Origin: Maricurvus nonylphenolicus
GTDB taxonomy: Bacteria; Pseudomonadota; Gammaproteobacteria; Pseudomonadales; Cellvibrionaceae
Direction: 5' to 3'
Length of the DNA: 64,000 bases
NCBI RefSeq assembly: GCF_042854845.1
Contig: NZ_AP031498.1
Coordinates: 5,208,001-5,272,000 of the forward strand
The translations under genes and the position numbers were made by a program. Below are positions 1 to 9,731 of the stretch, piece by piece. The notes under the pieces are model-generated. The model did no database searches. It was not told the DNA's origin and saw only the letters and a list, made by a program, of their open reading frames with translations. How positions within the stretch are numbered: the first letter of the stretch is position 1; the number at the start of each line of letters is the position of its first letter.

Positions 1-1530
1 GCTACCGGCAGCGGCAAAACAGAAATTTACCTGCAAGCTATTGCCAAGGTACTGGAACAGGGTAAACAAGCCTTGGTACTGGTACCGGAAATTGGCTTAA
101 CACCTCAAACCCTGGGCCGCTTTCAGCACCGCTTTAACGCCCCCATTGCCACCCTGCATTCGGGCCTTAATGATAGCGAGCGCCTGCAAGCCTGGCTGGC
201 GGCACAAAGCGGTGAAGCCAGTATTGTCATTGGCACTCGCTCGGCGGTGTTTACCCCGCTGCCGAACCTCGGTGTGATTATTATCGACGAAGAGCACGAC
301 CTGTCGTTTAAGCAGCAGGACGGCTTTCGTTATTCGGCCCGCGATTTGGCAGCGATTCGCGCACAAAAGCATCACATACCTTTATTACTGGGCAGCGCCA
401 CGCCATCACTGGAAACCGCACACAACTGCGAGCGTCAACGCTTCAAACTGCTGGAACTGACTCAGCGCGCCGGCAATGCCAAACCGCCTGCGATTGAGCT
501 ACAGGACATCCGCCGCCAGGCACTGATCGAAGGCTTTTCCCAAGAGAGCCTGGAGCAGATACGCACCGAACTCGATGCCGGAAACCAGGCCCTGGTGTTT
601 ATTAACCGCCGCGGTTATGCCCCCACGTTAATGTGCCACGACTGCGGCTGGCAGGCCCACTGCCCCAATTGCGATGCGCGCCTGACTGTTCACCAGCACC
701 CGCGCCACCTGCACTGCCATCACTGTGATTACCAGTGCGGTATGGTTGATCAGTGTTACAGCTGCCTGAGTTCAGATCTCACCGCAGTGGGGCTGGGCAC
801 GGAGCGCAGCGAAGCAGCCCTGCAAGATGAGTTTCCCGATGTTCCTGTCATTCGCGTTGACCGCGATACCACAAGACGCAAAGATGCTATGCAGAACATT
901 GTCGACGAGGTCAATAAAGGCGAACCCTGCATACTGGTAGGCACCCAAATGCTGGCTAAAGGCCATCACTTCCCGGATGTGACTCTGGTGGTGGTACTGG
1001 ATGCTGACGGCGGCCTATTCAGCGCCGATTTCCGCGGCCCGGAACGCATGGGGCAGTTATTAACCCAGGTAGCAGGCCGGGCTGGTCGCGCCGAAAAACC
1101 CGGCCGGGTGATTATTCAGAGCCATCTGTGTGACCACCCGCTACTGCAAACCCTGCTGCACGATGGTTACCCAGACTTTGCCCAACAGCTGATGGGTGAG
1201 CGGCAAATTGCCCACCTGCCGCCCTACCGTTACCTGGCCTTGCTGCGCGCCGAAGATAAAAACGCCCATCAGGCCATGGCGTTTTTAACCCAGGCGCGCC
1301 AATTGGCTGAACAGATTTTTCCGTCCAGCGTTAGCCTGCAATATTTGGGGCCACTGCCAGCGCCACTGGAAAAACGTAATGAGCGTTTCCGTTATCAGCT
1401 GCAGATTAATGCTGGCCAGCGTCAGGATTTGCATCGCTTGTTACAGCCGTTGATTGCCCAGCTGGATGAATTGCCGCTGGGGCGCAAGGTGCGATGGTCG
1501 GTGGATGTCGATCCGCAGGATATGGCCTAA
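1..1530 (+). CDS. priA: Primosomal protein N' (PriA helicase), 5'-truncated by window edge
   Basis: PriA is a 3'-5' DNA helicase that reloads the replisome at stalled forks. The reading frame is open from base 1, which already encodes the Walker A motif ATGSGKT, so the N-terminal DNA-binding domain lies outside the window. Visible landmarks are the Walker B/DEEH box (IIIDEEHDLSFKQQDG), a zinc region with eight cysteines in CxxC pairs (CHDCGWQAHCPNC, then CHHC and CYSC) at about 640-760, and helicase motif VI (QVAGRAGRAEKPGRV). The gene ends with TAA at 1528-1530. The identification is secure; only the start is missing. Confidence 0.97.
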   Translation, partial: ATGSGKTEIYLQAIAKVLEQGKQALVLVPEIGLTPQTLGRFQHRFNAPIATLHSGLNDSERLQAWLAAQSGEASIVIGTRSAVFTPLPNLGVIIIDEEHDLSFKQQDGFRYSARDLAAIRAQKHHIPLLLGSATPSLETAHNCERQRFKLLELTQRAGNAKPPAIELQDIRRQALIEGFSQESLEQIRTELDAGNQALVFINRRGYAPTLMCHDCGWQAHCPNCDARLTVHQHPRHLHCHHCDYQCGMVDQCYSCLSSDLTAVGLGTERSEAALQDEFPDVPVIRVDRDTTRRKDAMQNIVDEVNKGEPCILVGTQMLAKGHHFPDVTLVVVLDADGGLFSADFRGPERMGQLLTQVAGRAGRAEKPGRVIIQSHLCDHPLLQTLLHDGYPDFAQQLMGERQIAHLPPYRYLALLRAEDKNAHQAMAFLTQARQLAEQIFPSSVSLQYLGPLPAPLEKRNERFRYQLQINAGQRQDLHRLLQPLIAQLDELPLGRKVRWSVDVDPQDMA

Positions 1531-1551
1531 TTAAATTCGGTGCCACGACCT

Positions 1552-1622
1552 GGGGTCTGACCCGCAGGGATCAGACCCCGCGCCATGCACAATGCGGGGT
1601 CCGACCCTGCGGGTCGGACCCC
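1552..1622. repeat. Pair of REP-like palindromes
   Basis: Two near-perfect palindromes of about 27 bp sit head to head, at 1552-1579 and 1596-1622. Their arms read GGGGTCTGACCC and GGGGTCCGACCC. The centre is CCCGCAGGG in the first and CCCTGCGGG in the second, so the two copies are inverted relative to each other, as in BIME-type REP pairs. Related copies occur at 42197, 54369, 57979 and 58024. The pair lies just behind priA and may also end its transcription, although neither copy has a T-run. Confidence 0.75.
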
Positions 1623-1708
1623 GTTCGAAGTGCGTTCTAGCAACTAGTAGACTGGAGCCGATTTCTTTACAATCCTCTCCATATAATAAAGATGTCAGTA
1701 CCCAGACC

Positions 1709-2254
1709 ATGTCCAAAGATTTTGCCAAAAAACCTAAAAAACAAGCCCCACCGCCCAAGCCTAAATCCCAGGTGCCTGGTTGGGTGTGGCTATTTACCGG
1801 TACAGTGCTGGGTGCGTTTATTATGTTTTTGGCACACCTGTCTGGCATTACCCCGGCAGTTGAACAACCAGCCAAAACCGTGGCCAAGGCTGAACCCAAA
1901 CCGGAAAAAACCATTCCCAAGCCGCGCTTTGATTTCTACAAACTGTTAAAAGAAAGTGAAGTACCGGTACCGGAAGTGGATAACACAGCCCCCACTAACG
2001 CACCGGTTGATAACCTGGAATATATTCTTCAGGTAGGCTCTTTCAAACGCGCCGCTGATGCCGATCGCCTGCGCGCTGAATTAATTTTGATGAATCTCGA
2101 TACCCAAATCGAAAAGGTCACGGTGCGCAACGGTGAAGTGTGGCACCGCGTATTGGTGGGCCCGTTTCAGAATCGCTCCAAACTGGCCCAGGCGCGCAGC
2201 ACGCTGGTATCAAACGATATCAACCCGCTGCTGTTAAAACGCAAGGCAGGTTAA
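1709..2254 (+). CDS. SPOR-domain membrane protein (FtsN-like position)
   Basis: A 181-residue inner-membrane protein that probably binds septal peptidoglycan. It has a basic proline/lysine-rich cytoplasmic tail, one membrane helix (WVWLFTGTVLGAFIMFL, about residues 26-45), a proline-rich periplasmic linker, and a C-terminal SPOR domain from about residue 108 (YILQVGSFK ... VLVGPF). The ATG at 1709 is chosen because the longer frame, open from 1592, would translate the REP repeat. In Pseudomonas-type genomes a SPOR gene sits between argS and hslV; here argS is absent and hslV is 16 kb away. Whether it is a true FtsN cannot be decided from the sequence. Confidence 0.85.
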   Translation: MSKDFAKKPKKQAPPPKPKSQVPGWVWLFTGTVLGAFIMFLAHLSGITPAVEQPAKTVAKAEPKPEKTIPKPRFDFYKLLKESEVPVPEVDNTAPTNAPVDNLEYILQVGSFKRAADADRLRAELILMNLDTQIEKVTVRNGEVWHRVLVGPFQNRSKLAQARSTLVSNDINPLLLKRKAG

Positions 2255-3456
2255 AGACCTGCCTGCTGCATTTCATTAGCCTCGCTATTGCCTGCTAGCC
2301 ACTTAATAGTTTCATCCACATAAATACCCAACTCATCGGGAATCGGTGAGCCGGTGGTTTTCTCATAATCGGGATGGCGGAACTCGCCTAAACGTACCAC
2401 TACCATATTATGCTCAGGCACCATGGCGACATACTGCCCCAGGTGACCGATCATGGCTTTGAAGTTTGCCTGCGGGCGATCATCAATCCACACGGAATGG
2501 CCGTAATAGGTTTCACGATCCGGTGCCAGCATACGCTCAACAAAATCTACCGCCACCAACTGCTCGCCCTGCCATTGACCGTCTTGCAATAACAGCTGAC
2601 CAAACTTGGCAAAGTTGCGGGCATTGGTGCTGACACAACAATACACCAGCTCGGTGCCATTGCTGTCGGTATGCCACAAAGCATCGTCATTCATACCCAG
2701 CGGCTGCCAGTATTTTTCGGCCAGGTATTCACTCACACCCTTGTCTCCCAGCACGCGCTGCAGGGCCACCCCCAACACCTGGGTAGAGGCACTGGAGTAG
2801 TAATAATTTTCACCCGGTTTACCGTTGTAGTCGTGCTGCAATACATAGGACTCAACATCATAGCCGTACACCAGCTTGGCCACTGGCGATAAGGGCGAGT
2901 AATAATTTTCCGTCCACTCCAGCCCCGAAGTCATGGCCGACAAATGCGCCAGGGTGACACCATCGGCGCGGCCTTTTAATTCAGGAATCAACTGCTCGAC
3001 TGGCGTGTCGAAGCTTTCGATCAAACCATCCTCAATGGCCGAGGCCACCAGCAAGGTATTCATGGTTTTCGCCATGGAAAACGAATTGGTTTTGCTCGTC
3101 GCCGAGTAGGGTGCAAAGTAGTGTTCTGCCAACAGTTGACCATCCTTAATTACCAGGAAGGCCGCCGAGTTCGACTCGGTTAACAGCTTGTGCAATTTTT
3201 CGGGTAGCGGCTGCTGGTTATAAGCTGAGTGCTCAGCCCAGGGTTGGGGTTCACCTGCACCAATCAGCTGCGTATCAAAATCGCGATGATCATTAATATT
3301 CGCCGTTGAATGACCTTTCATATAGGTTAATTGAAAAGCGCGAATCAGATGTTCATTACCTGTGGCGAATAGCGTCGTCACACTGAAGCCAGCCAATACC
3401 CCCAAAGCCAGCAACGCCTTTATATAAACCTTTCCCTTCTGCATACTTGACTGCAT
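2251..3456 (-). CDS. Serine hydrolase, class C beta-lactamase fold
   Basis: A 401-residue protein of the beta-lactamase/transpeptidase-like family (PF00144), probably an exported esterase or peptidase. It has a hydrophobic N-terminal signal or anchor (about residues 11-31). The SxxK nucleophile motif is SMAK (Ser127, Lys130), a YSS motif lies near residue 220, and HLG replaces the KTG box. It overlaps the convergent SPOR gene by four bases. A strong ribosome site (AAGGTGAG) precedes the ATG at 3456. The substrate is unknown, and I would not call it a resistance enzyme. Confidence 0.8.
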   Translation of the reverse strand: MQSSMQKGKVYIKALLALGVLAGFSVTTLFATGNEHLIRAFQLTYMKGHSTANINDHRDFDTQLIGAGEPQPWAEHSAYNQQPLPEKLHKLLTESNSAAFLVIKDGQLLAEHYFAPYSATSKTNSFSMAKTMNTLLVASAIEDGLIESFDTPVEQLIPELKGRADGVTLAHLSAMTSGLEWTENYYSPLSPVAKLVYGYDVESYVLQHDYNGKPGENYYYSSASTQVLGVALQRVLGDKGVSEYLAEKYWQPLGMNDDALWHTDSNGTELVYCCVSTNARNFAKFGQLLLQDGQWQGEQLVAVDFVERMLAPDRETYYGHSVWIDDRPQANFKAMIGHLGQYVAMVPEHNMVVVRLGEFRHPDYEKTTGSPIPDELGIYVDETIKWLAGNSEANEMQQAGL

Positions 3457-3543
3457 AGTCTCACCTTTTTGGTCTTATCCTTATTATTCAGAGGCCGATC
3501 ACACGCTGTACAATATCAGAAAATAATAACGAGGAAACATGGA

Positions 3544-5007
3544 ATGGTTGGCGATATCAGCTTGGCAATAACATTTCTGATTTACCTGGCCATTGTTATT
3601 GGTCTGGGTGTTTTTGCCTGGCGCCGAACCCATAACAGCAGTGATTACTTTCTCGGCGGGCGCAGATTGCCACCGGCAGTAGCGGCATTAAGCGCCGGCG
3701 CTTCCGATATGAGCGGCTGGTTATTGCTGGGCTTGCCCGGTGCCGCTTACGCCTCCGGTCTGTCGGCCGCCTGGATTGCTATCGGCTTAATGATCGGTAT
3801 GCTGGCCTGCTGGTTAAGCATGGCTCGTCGTCTGCGCATTTATACCCACGCCCTCGATAATGCCCTCACCATTCCCACCTATCTGCAGCGGCGCTTTGCT
3901 ATTCAATCACCCTGGCTGCGAATAATTTGCGCCAGTTTTATCCTGTTATTTTTTCTGTTTTATGTCGCCTCGGGACTGATTGCCGGCGGCAAATTATTCC
4001 ACGCGGTATTTGGTTGGGATTACCAGTGGGCAGTTGTCATCGGCGCCCTGGCTATTATTTCCTACACCCTGTTTGGCGGCTTTCTGGCGGTATCCTGGAC
4101 CGATGTGTTTCAAGGCTTACTGATGTGCCTGGCCCTGCTGGCAGTTCCCATCATGATTATTAACCTGCAGGGAGGCTGGCAAACCACTGAGGTTATGTTG
4201 CAACAAGATGCGACCAAATACCTGTCGCTGTTTACCGATGCGGCAGGTACACCACTCACCCTGCTGGGGATTATCAGTGCCATGGCCTGGGGATTGGGCT
4301 ACTTTGGCCAGCCCCATATCCTCGCACGCTTTAAAGCGCTGCGCGCTCCCGAGGATGCCCGCACAGCCACCGCAATTGCCTTGATATGGTCGTTGCTGTG
4401 TTTTATTGGCGCCATTGGTGTTGGCCTACTAGGCCACCTGATATTAAGCGATGGTTTGGCCGACGGTGAACAGGTCTTTATTGCCACAGTGGAAACCCTG
4501 TTTCACCCATTGATTGCCGGCATGCTGCTAGCTGCTATTTTGTCAGCCATTATGAGTACCGCCGACTCACAACTGCTGGTGTCCAGCAGTGCCCTGGCGG
4601 AAGATATTTATGCCGTGTGGGGGCAAGACGCCAGCCCCAATACCAAACTCTGGATAGGTCGCCTGGCCGTGGTTGGACTGGCGCTTCTGGCCGTGGCTTT
4701 CGCCATGGATCCCAACGCCAGTGTCCTGGATGTGGTGGCCTATGCCTGGGCAGGCCTTGGCGCGGCTTTTGGCCCGGCCATTTTACTGAGCCTGTACTGG
4801 GCCCGCATGAGTGGCGCCGGTGCCGTGGCCGGCGTGGTGACCGGTGGCATCACCGTTATCGTCTGGCGCCATCTCTCCGGCGGTCTGTTCGATATCTATG
4901 AATTGCTGCCGGGGTTTGTGTTGTCGGTCATTGCCATTGCGCTGGTCAGCGGCATCACCACGACCGCAGCCGCCGTCAGCGATCGTCATCGGCAGCTGCC
5001 GCTTTAA
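3544..5007 (+). CDS. putP: Sodium/proline symporter, PutP type
   Basis: A 487-residue Na+/solute symporter (SSS family) with about 12-13 membrane helices. The segments YFLGGRRLPP, SAGASDMSGWLLLGLPGAAY and YTLFGGFLAVSWTD are characteristic of PutP, which imports proline with sodium. The ATG at 3544 is chosen over the longer frame from 3469 because GAGGAA lies seven bases upstream and the hydrophobic N-terminus follows immediately. There is no putA next to it, so proline is the likely but unproven substrate. It is divergent from the serine hydrolase. Confidence 0.87.
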   Translation: MVGDISLAITFLIYLAIVIGLGVFAWRRTHNSSDYFLGGRRLPPAVAALSAGASDMSGWLLLGLPGAAYASGLSAAWIAIGLMIGMLACWLSMARRLRIYTHALDNALTIPTYLQRRFAIQSPWLRIICASFILLFFLFYVASGLIAGGKLFHAVFGWDYQWAVVIGALAIISYTLFGGFLAVSWTDVFQGLLMCLALLAVPIMIINLQGGWQTTEVMLQQDATKYLSLFTDAAGTPLTLLGIISAMAWGLGYFGQPHILARFKALRAPEDARTATAIALIWSLLCFIGAIGVGLLGHLILSDGLADGEQVFIATVETLFHPLIAGMLLAAILSAIMSTADSQLLVSSSALAEDIYAVWGQDASPNTKLWIGRLAVVGLALLAVAFAMDPNASVLDVVAYAWAGLGAAFGPAILLSLYWARMSGAGAVAGVVTGGITVIVWRHLSGGLFDIYELLPGFVLSVIAIALVSGITTTAAAVSDRHRQLPL

Positions 5008-5019
5008 CAGGGAAAGGCT

Positions 5020-5928
5020 TTAACTGTTCTGAATCGCTTTCGGCGTCATATTAAAGTGACGTTTGAACTCGCGGCTAAACTGCGAGGGACTGGCATAACC
5101 CACCAGCATGGCCGCATCGTTAGCGCGCCGACCTTCCGATGCGATCAGATCCCGCGCCTTGCTCAAACGCACTTTTTTTAAGTACTGCAAAGGCGTCTCA
5201 CTGGTGACCTGGCGGAAAGCCCGGTGGAAACCCGACACACTCATATTGGCCCGCTCGGCCAACGCCTCAACCGTAATGGGGTCGGCATACTGGCGATGCA
5301 GGTACTTGAGGGTTTTGGCGATGCGCGCGTAGTGGCCATCGTGGCGCGCCAGATCAAACAGGATATGACCGTTGGCACCAATCAATACCCGATAGATGAT
5401 TTCCTCAACAATGGCGGGGCCCAAAATCCGGGCTTCGGTATCGTCATGCAAGGCTAACAACAAGCGCTGAAACGTGTTTTGCATGGCATCACTCATACAC
5501 TGCGAGCGTATGCCCAACTGCAACTGATCACGGCTCACATAACTGCCGGTCTCTTCGATATCAGCGTTGAGCTGGCTTACCAGCTTGTGCAGGGTTTGCG
5601 AATCAACATTGATAGACAAGCTCAATATGGGCAGATCCCCCTCGCTGAAAGCTTCACACTCCAGCGGCAGAGGCACTCCGAGCACCAGATAATCACCTGG
5701 GCCGTAGCAGACACTGCGCTCATCCAGGTAGATCTCCTTACGACCCTGCGCCATGACAATAATGCCGGACTGGTACACCAGTGCCTGCCGACCACTGCCC
5801 TGGGCAGCCCGGTAGAAGTACACCCCCGGAATGGCCGTCCGGCAGGATCCCTCCAGCGTATTGAGAGACTTTAGATCCGCATAGGACTGCATCAGCCCTG
5901 CCAAATCACCCATAGTTGAGCTCCGCAC
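5020..5928 (-). CDS. AraC-family regulator, YqhC-like
   Basis: A 302-residue transcription factor with an N-terminal AraC_N-type sensing domain (about 30-190) and two C-terminal helix-turn-helix motifs (about 200-300; NMSVSGFHRAFRQVTSETPLQYL and VGYASPSQFSREFKRHF regions). It is divergent from the yqhD-like gene across a 143-bp spacer. In E. coli the AraC-type regulator YqhC activates yqhD in response to aldehydes. The family, length and divergent arrangement match, so this is very probably the activator of its neighbour. That function is inferred from context. Confidence 0.85.
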   Translation of the reverse strand: MRSSTMGDLAGLMQSYADLKSLNTLEGSCRTAIPGVYFYRAAQGSGRQALVYQSGIIVMAQGRKEIYLDERSVCYGPGDYLVLGVPLPLECEAFSEGDLPILSLSINVDSQTLHKLVSQLNADIEETGSYVSRDQLQLGIRSQCMSDAMQNTFQRLLLALHDDTEARILGPAIVEEIIYRVLIGANGHILFDLARHDGHYARIAKTLKYLHRQYADPITVEALAERANMSVSGFHRAFRQVTSETPLQYLKKVRLSKARDLIASEGRRANDAAMLVGYASPSQFSREFKRHFNMTPKAIQNS

Positions 5929-6071
5929 CCACGTATTTATTGAATGAACAAAATATCCTTATAGAGAGTTTTAGGCAAGAAATTTCCAGATATCAGTCTT
6001 TTTTACAGCCACCCATGACACTAATATGCTAACAACAAACCTTTTCAACCCCAATCCACGATGAGGCCCCT

Positions 6072-7235
6072 ATGGAATTTTCTTTTGTAAATCCGACCCA
6101 CATCCGCTTTGGCAAGGGTCAAATTGCAACCATCAGCAAACATATCCCCAGCAACCAAAAGGTACTGGTTATCTATGGCGGCGGCTCCATTAAGCGCAAT
6201 GGCGTTTACGATCAGGTGGTTGAAGCCCTGAAAGAGCACACCTGGGTGGAATTCAGCGGCGTAGAGCCCAACCCGACTATGGAAACCATGGACAAGGCGG
6301 TAACCATTGCCAAACAAGAACAGATTGATTTTATCCTGGCCGTCGGTGGCGGCTCGGTGATCGACGGCGCCAAATATGTTGCCGCCGCGGCCTGCTATGA
6401 CGGCCCAGGCTGGGACATACTCACCGGCAAGCAACGCGTAAGCAAAGCCACCCCCGTTGGCGCCGTGCTGACCCTGGCAGCCACCGGTTCCGAATCCAAC
6501 GCCGGTGCAGTAATTACCCGCGCTGAAACACACCACAAGCTGTCATTTTTTGCGCCTGCTGTGCGCCCACAGTTTGCGGTGCTGGACCCGGATGTAATGA
6601 AAACCCTGCCGGAACATCAACTGATCAACGGCGTTGTTGATGCCTGGGTCCATGTCTGCGAGCAGTACATCAACACCCCAACAGGCGCCATAGTACAGGA
6701 CGGCTACGCCGAAGCCCTGCTGCGATCCCTGCACACCCTGGGTCAGCAATTCCATCAGCGTGACGACACGGAAGAATCCGGCGATCAGTGGCGAGCCAAT
6801 CTTATGTGGAGTGCCAACCAGGCCCTGAACGGTTTGATCGGCGCCGGTGTACCGCAGGACTGGGCAACCCATATGATCGGCCATGAACTCACCGCACTTT
6901 ACGGTGTTGATCACGGCCGCTCACTGGCCATCATTCACCCGTCGCTACTCAGACACCAGATGGCCGACAAACGCGCCAAGCTGGAACAAATGGGCCAGAA
7001 CGTGTTTGGTTTGACGGCCGGTGACGATCTGGCAGAACGCACCGTCGATGCCATTGAAGCCTTCTACCACAGCCTGGATGTTGCCACCCAACTGACCGAG
7101 CACACCGAAGGCAAGGAGCAGGCCATTGAAAATATTCTCGGCCAGCTTGAAGCTCACCGCATGGTAAAACTCGGTGAAAACCGCACCATTACCCTTGAGC
7201 AAAGCCGTGAAATTTTAGAGATGGCTGTGCAATAA
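6072..7235 (+). CDS. yqhD: NADPH-dependent aldehyde reductase, YqhD-like
   Basis: A 387-residue iron/zinc-dependent alcohol dehydrogenase that reduces reactive aldehydes with NADPH. Strings shared with E. coli YqhD include PTHIRFGKG, the nucleotide loop VGGGSVIDGAK, TLAATGSESNAGAVI and LNGLIGAGVPQDWATHM. The metal ligands are in NGVVDAWVH (Asp, His) and in IGHELTALYGVDHG (two His). The divergent AraC gene is the expected regulator. A 12-bp hairpin follows the stop codon. Confidence 0.93.
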   Translation: MEFSFVNPTHIRFGKGQIATISKHIPSNQKVLVIYGGGSIKRNGVYDQVVEALKEHTWVEFSGVEPNPTMETMDKAVTIAKQEQIDFILAVGGGSVIDGAKYVAAAACYDGPGWDILTGKQRVSKATPVGAVLTLAATGSESNAGAVITRAETHHKLSFFAPAVRPQFAVLDPDVMKTLPEHQLINGVVDAWVHVCEQYINTPTGAIVQDGYAEALLRSLHTLGQQFHQRDDTEESGDQWRANLMWSANQALNGLIGAGVPQDWATHMIGHELTALYGVDHGRSLAIIHPSLLRHQMADKRAKLEQMGQNVFGLTAGDDLAERTVDAIEAFYHSLDVATQLTEHTEGKEQAIENILGQLEAHRMVKLGENRTITLEQSREILEMAVQ

Positions 7236-7243
7236 AACGCGCC

Positions 7244-7270
7244 GGGCTACCGGGCTTTGCCTGGTGGCCC
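7244..7270 (+). terminator. Hairpin after yqhD
   Basis: A 12-bp stem with two G-T pairs and a TTT loop starts nine bases after the yqhD stop. The downstream T-run is short (ACTTTTC), so it is a plausible but imperfect rho-independent terminator. It lies between two convergent genes. Confidence 0.5.
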
Positions 7271-7300
7271 AGCACTTTTCATCGATATGATTTCAGGGTG

Positions 7301-8548
7301 TTATGCCCGATAACGCCTAAAGTAATGGGGCAACCAAGACGTCCCCTGGCGCTTTATTTCCACCGCGGCCTTCGACGGCCTGCGCTTTAACCGATTTTCA
7401 AACAGTTTCTCAACCGGCGTATTGTCATCTTGCCAAAGACGCGTCAGTAATTGTTTATCATCACCCTTCAGCGGCTGACTGGCCGTAATCTGTTCCATAC
7501 CTGCAGGGTATTGCGGTTGCGCGGTAAGAATAGAAATCGCCTGCCGCCCCAATAACGATTCACACGCCGCTTGATCCGCGACACTTAAGCGTTGGAATTT
7601 AGTCTGCAACTGAGCCAGGCAATACACCCGGTAAGGGGCGGTTTTTACCTGCCACTGCAGGCCACCCAATGCGTAGGAAGTAGACTTGTCGTCACGTGAA
7701 AACGCCTTTTGGTTTTCCACCAAATAGGGCAGGTACTCGCCCGCCATTTTTGCCAACAGCGGCTGTAAGTCTTCCGGCATCTCTTTAATCTCGGCTGCCG
7801 CACTCACCTCTGCAGGACGTGTAGACCACAGCCTGGCAATCCAGCGAAACACATGGGGCGCACGAACATGCATAATTTCCTGCGGCGTGGGATCACAGGA
7901 AAAGTGCGGAAACATAGGTCCAAACAAGCCGAAGTCTGCCGCACAGGGCCGTTCGCCAAACAGGAAGGGGCGCTTTTCAAAAATGGGCTGCAGCATATCC
8001 AGCAACTGCAAATAGAATTCTTCCACATTGCGCGCATGAGCCTTACTCACGACACCATTGTTTTTGATATGCACCTGCAACTGACGCCAGATCAAAAACA
8101 GTCGATTTAAAAAGCGCGGCAGATACAGCCCATTGGCACCAATTGAATAGGTGAACTCCTCTGAGCGACGCAAGCGATCCATTTTAAATGCCCAGCGATA
8201 ATAGAGCGCCGGCGTCCACAGCCACTCATCAAAACAGTCTTCCAAAAATTCACTTAAAAAAGCCGCTAATGGCTGTTCAGGCTGTAATGCCGGCAGAGAC
8301 TTATCCTGCTCAAAGTGCTCCATGATCAATGTGGTATCCGTCAGCCAACTGCCATCAGGGCACTGAACCTGGGGCAGCTGCACCACGCCCACCTTCTCCC
8401 CTACCTGCACAAAGGAAGGCGCATCCATTTCCACATACCGATAGGCTATACCCTTGGCCAGGAAATAGGCCTCAAGCTTTTTCGTGAAATATGACGAAAA
8501 CATGCCATAAATAATGTACTCGCCGTCCTGCCGGATTGAACTGCCCAT
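7301..8548 (-). CDS. Glutathione S-transferase-like protein
   Basis: A 415-residue cytosolic protein. Residues of about 10-85 look like a thioredoxin-fold GST N-domain (YIIYGMFSSYFTKKLEAY, then VVQLPQVQCPDGSWLTDTT), and about 90-250 like an all-helical GST C-domain with the helix-capping motif CAADFGLFG. The remaining 165 residues are not recognised, so the protein is nearly twice the usual GST length. The ATG at 8548 is preferred to a GTG at 8563 because of the AGGT site just upstream. The gene is divergent from an AraC regulator that may control it. A role in electrophile detoxification beside YqhD and MAPEG is inference. Confidence 0.75.
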   Translation of the reverse strand: MGSSIRQDGEYIIYGMFSSYFTKKLEAYFLAKGIAYRYVEMDAPSFVQVGEKVGVVQLPQVQCPDGSWLTDTTLIMEHFEQDKSLPALQPEQPLAAFLSEFLEDCFDEWLWTPALYYRWAFKMDRLRRSEEFTYSIGANGLYLPRFLNRLFLIWRQLQVHIKNNGVVSKAHARNVEEFYLQLLDMLQPIFEKRPFLFGERPCAADFGLFGPMFPHFSCDPTPQEIMHVRAPHVFRWIARLWSTRPAEVSAAAEIKEMPEDLQPLLAKMAGEYLPYLVENQKAFSRDDKSTSYALGGLQWQVKTAPYRVYCLAQLQTKFQRLSVADQAACESLLGRQAISILTAQPQYPAGMEQITASQPLKGDDKQLLTRLWQDDNTPVEKLFENRLKRRPSKAAVEIKRQGTSWLPHYFRRYRA

Positions 8549-8714
8549 AGAAATACCTATCACGTCTGCTGCATAAGAATCCGTTCAGCCTACGTATTAA
8601 GATCAAAAAAGGCCTTAGCGATTTACGCCATCTTTTTGTCTGCCGACACCCTTTACCCGCCCCCGGCTAGCGATTATGGTTATAGACTCGGTAAGTTAGG
8701 CAGCTCTCTTCGCC

Positions 8715-9728
8715 ATGGCAGCAAAGCATCAATTAACCGTCTATTGGGCGCGACTCATCTTTGATTTATTGCAAAGAGAAAAGCTGGATGCCGTCACCCT
8801 GTTCAAAGACAACGGTTTGGATGTATCCCTGTTAACACAGACTGATGCCTACTTCGATGCCGATTGCTTTGCCAGCCTGTGGCAAGATGCCGTTAAGCTA
8901 ACGGGCAATCCAGCCCTCGGCCTTAAAATGAATATGGCCTCAACACTGGAGTCATTCGGCAACTTAAGTATCAGGTTTGCATCCAGCAGTAATCTGCGTG
9001 AAGCGCTTGTACAGGCCAGAGCCTATTACAAACTGATTGGCACAGCGCTGGAGCTGCATATCGATGAAACAGCCGCAGGCTGCAAGATTATTATTCGCGG
9101 CAAAGGTAACCGGCTACCGCCACCCAGAGAGGGCTATGACGCGACCCTGTCACTGATTGCACAGTCACTAAAAACCATCAGCTCTCCGGCCATTATCCCC
9201 AAGCATATTGCTTTCGGCTATCCGCAACCTGACTATACAGCACCCTATCTCGCCTGCTTTGATTGCCCACTGACTTTTGCGAGTGACGATTCTTATCTTT
9301 TACTCAGCGAGGATGCCTTAGAGCAACCATTGATTTTTGCCAACCCTGAACTCGCTAAAAAACACGAGCAGGCATTAGCCCATGCAATCAAAGCCATCAA
9401 GGATGCACCTTTGGCTGATCAGGTCAGTTATATTATTGAAGCCCTACTGCCCAAGGGAGAGCCCAACATACAACATGTAGCCGATGCTCTGCATTTGTCC
9501 CCCCGCACCTTGCAACGCAAGCTGAGCGCAGACAATCAAAACTTTCGCGCACTGTTAGACGACACCCGTAAAACACTCGCCGCGAAATACATAGCCGACC
9601 ACACCGTAAACCTGCAAGTCATTCACTATGAGCTCGGCTTTAAAGACCACAGCAATTTCTACCGTGCTTTTCGCCGCTGGTATGGCTGCTCCCCCGGTGT
9701 TTACAGGGACAAGATAAATAACACCTGA
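8715..9728 (+). CDS. AraC-family regulator (arabinose-binding-like N-domain)
   Basis: A 337-residue regulator. Residues of about 20-200 fit the Arabinose_bd domain (PF12625), and the last 90 form the paired helix-turn-helix of AraC proteins (HLSPRTLQRKLSADNQNF; LGFKDHSNFYRAFRRWYGCS). It has the same architecture as the regulator at 59999-61024. It is divergent from the GST-like gene across 166 bp and convergent with the MAPEG gene. The inducer is unknown. Confidence 0.88.
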   Translation: MAAKHQLTVYWARLIFDLLQREKLDAVTLFKDNGLDVSLLTQTDAYFDADCFASLWQDAVKLTGNPALGLKMNMASTLESFGNLSIRFASSSNLREALVQARAYYKLIGTALELHIDETAAGCKIIIRGKGNRLPPPREGYDATLSLIAQSLKTISSPAIIPKHIAFGYPQPDYTAPYLACFDCPLTFASDDSYLLLSEDALEQPLIFANPELAKKHEQALAHAIKAIKDAPLADQVSYIIEALLPKGEPNIQHVADALHLSPRTLQRKLSADNQNFRALLDDTRKTLAAKYIADHTVNLQVIHYELGFKDHSNFYRAFRRWYGCSPGVYRDKINNT

Positions 9729-9731
9729 ACC

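Noticed and set aside
1592..1708. N-terminal extension of the SPOR gene
   Set aside because: It would translate the REP palindrome; the internal ATG at 1709 gives a normal cytoplasmic tail and membrane helix.
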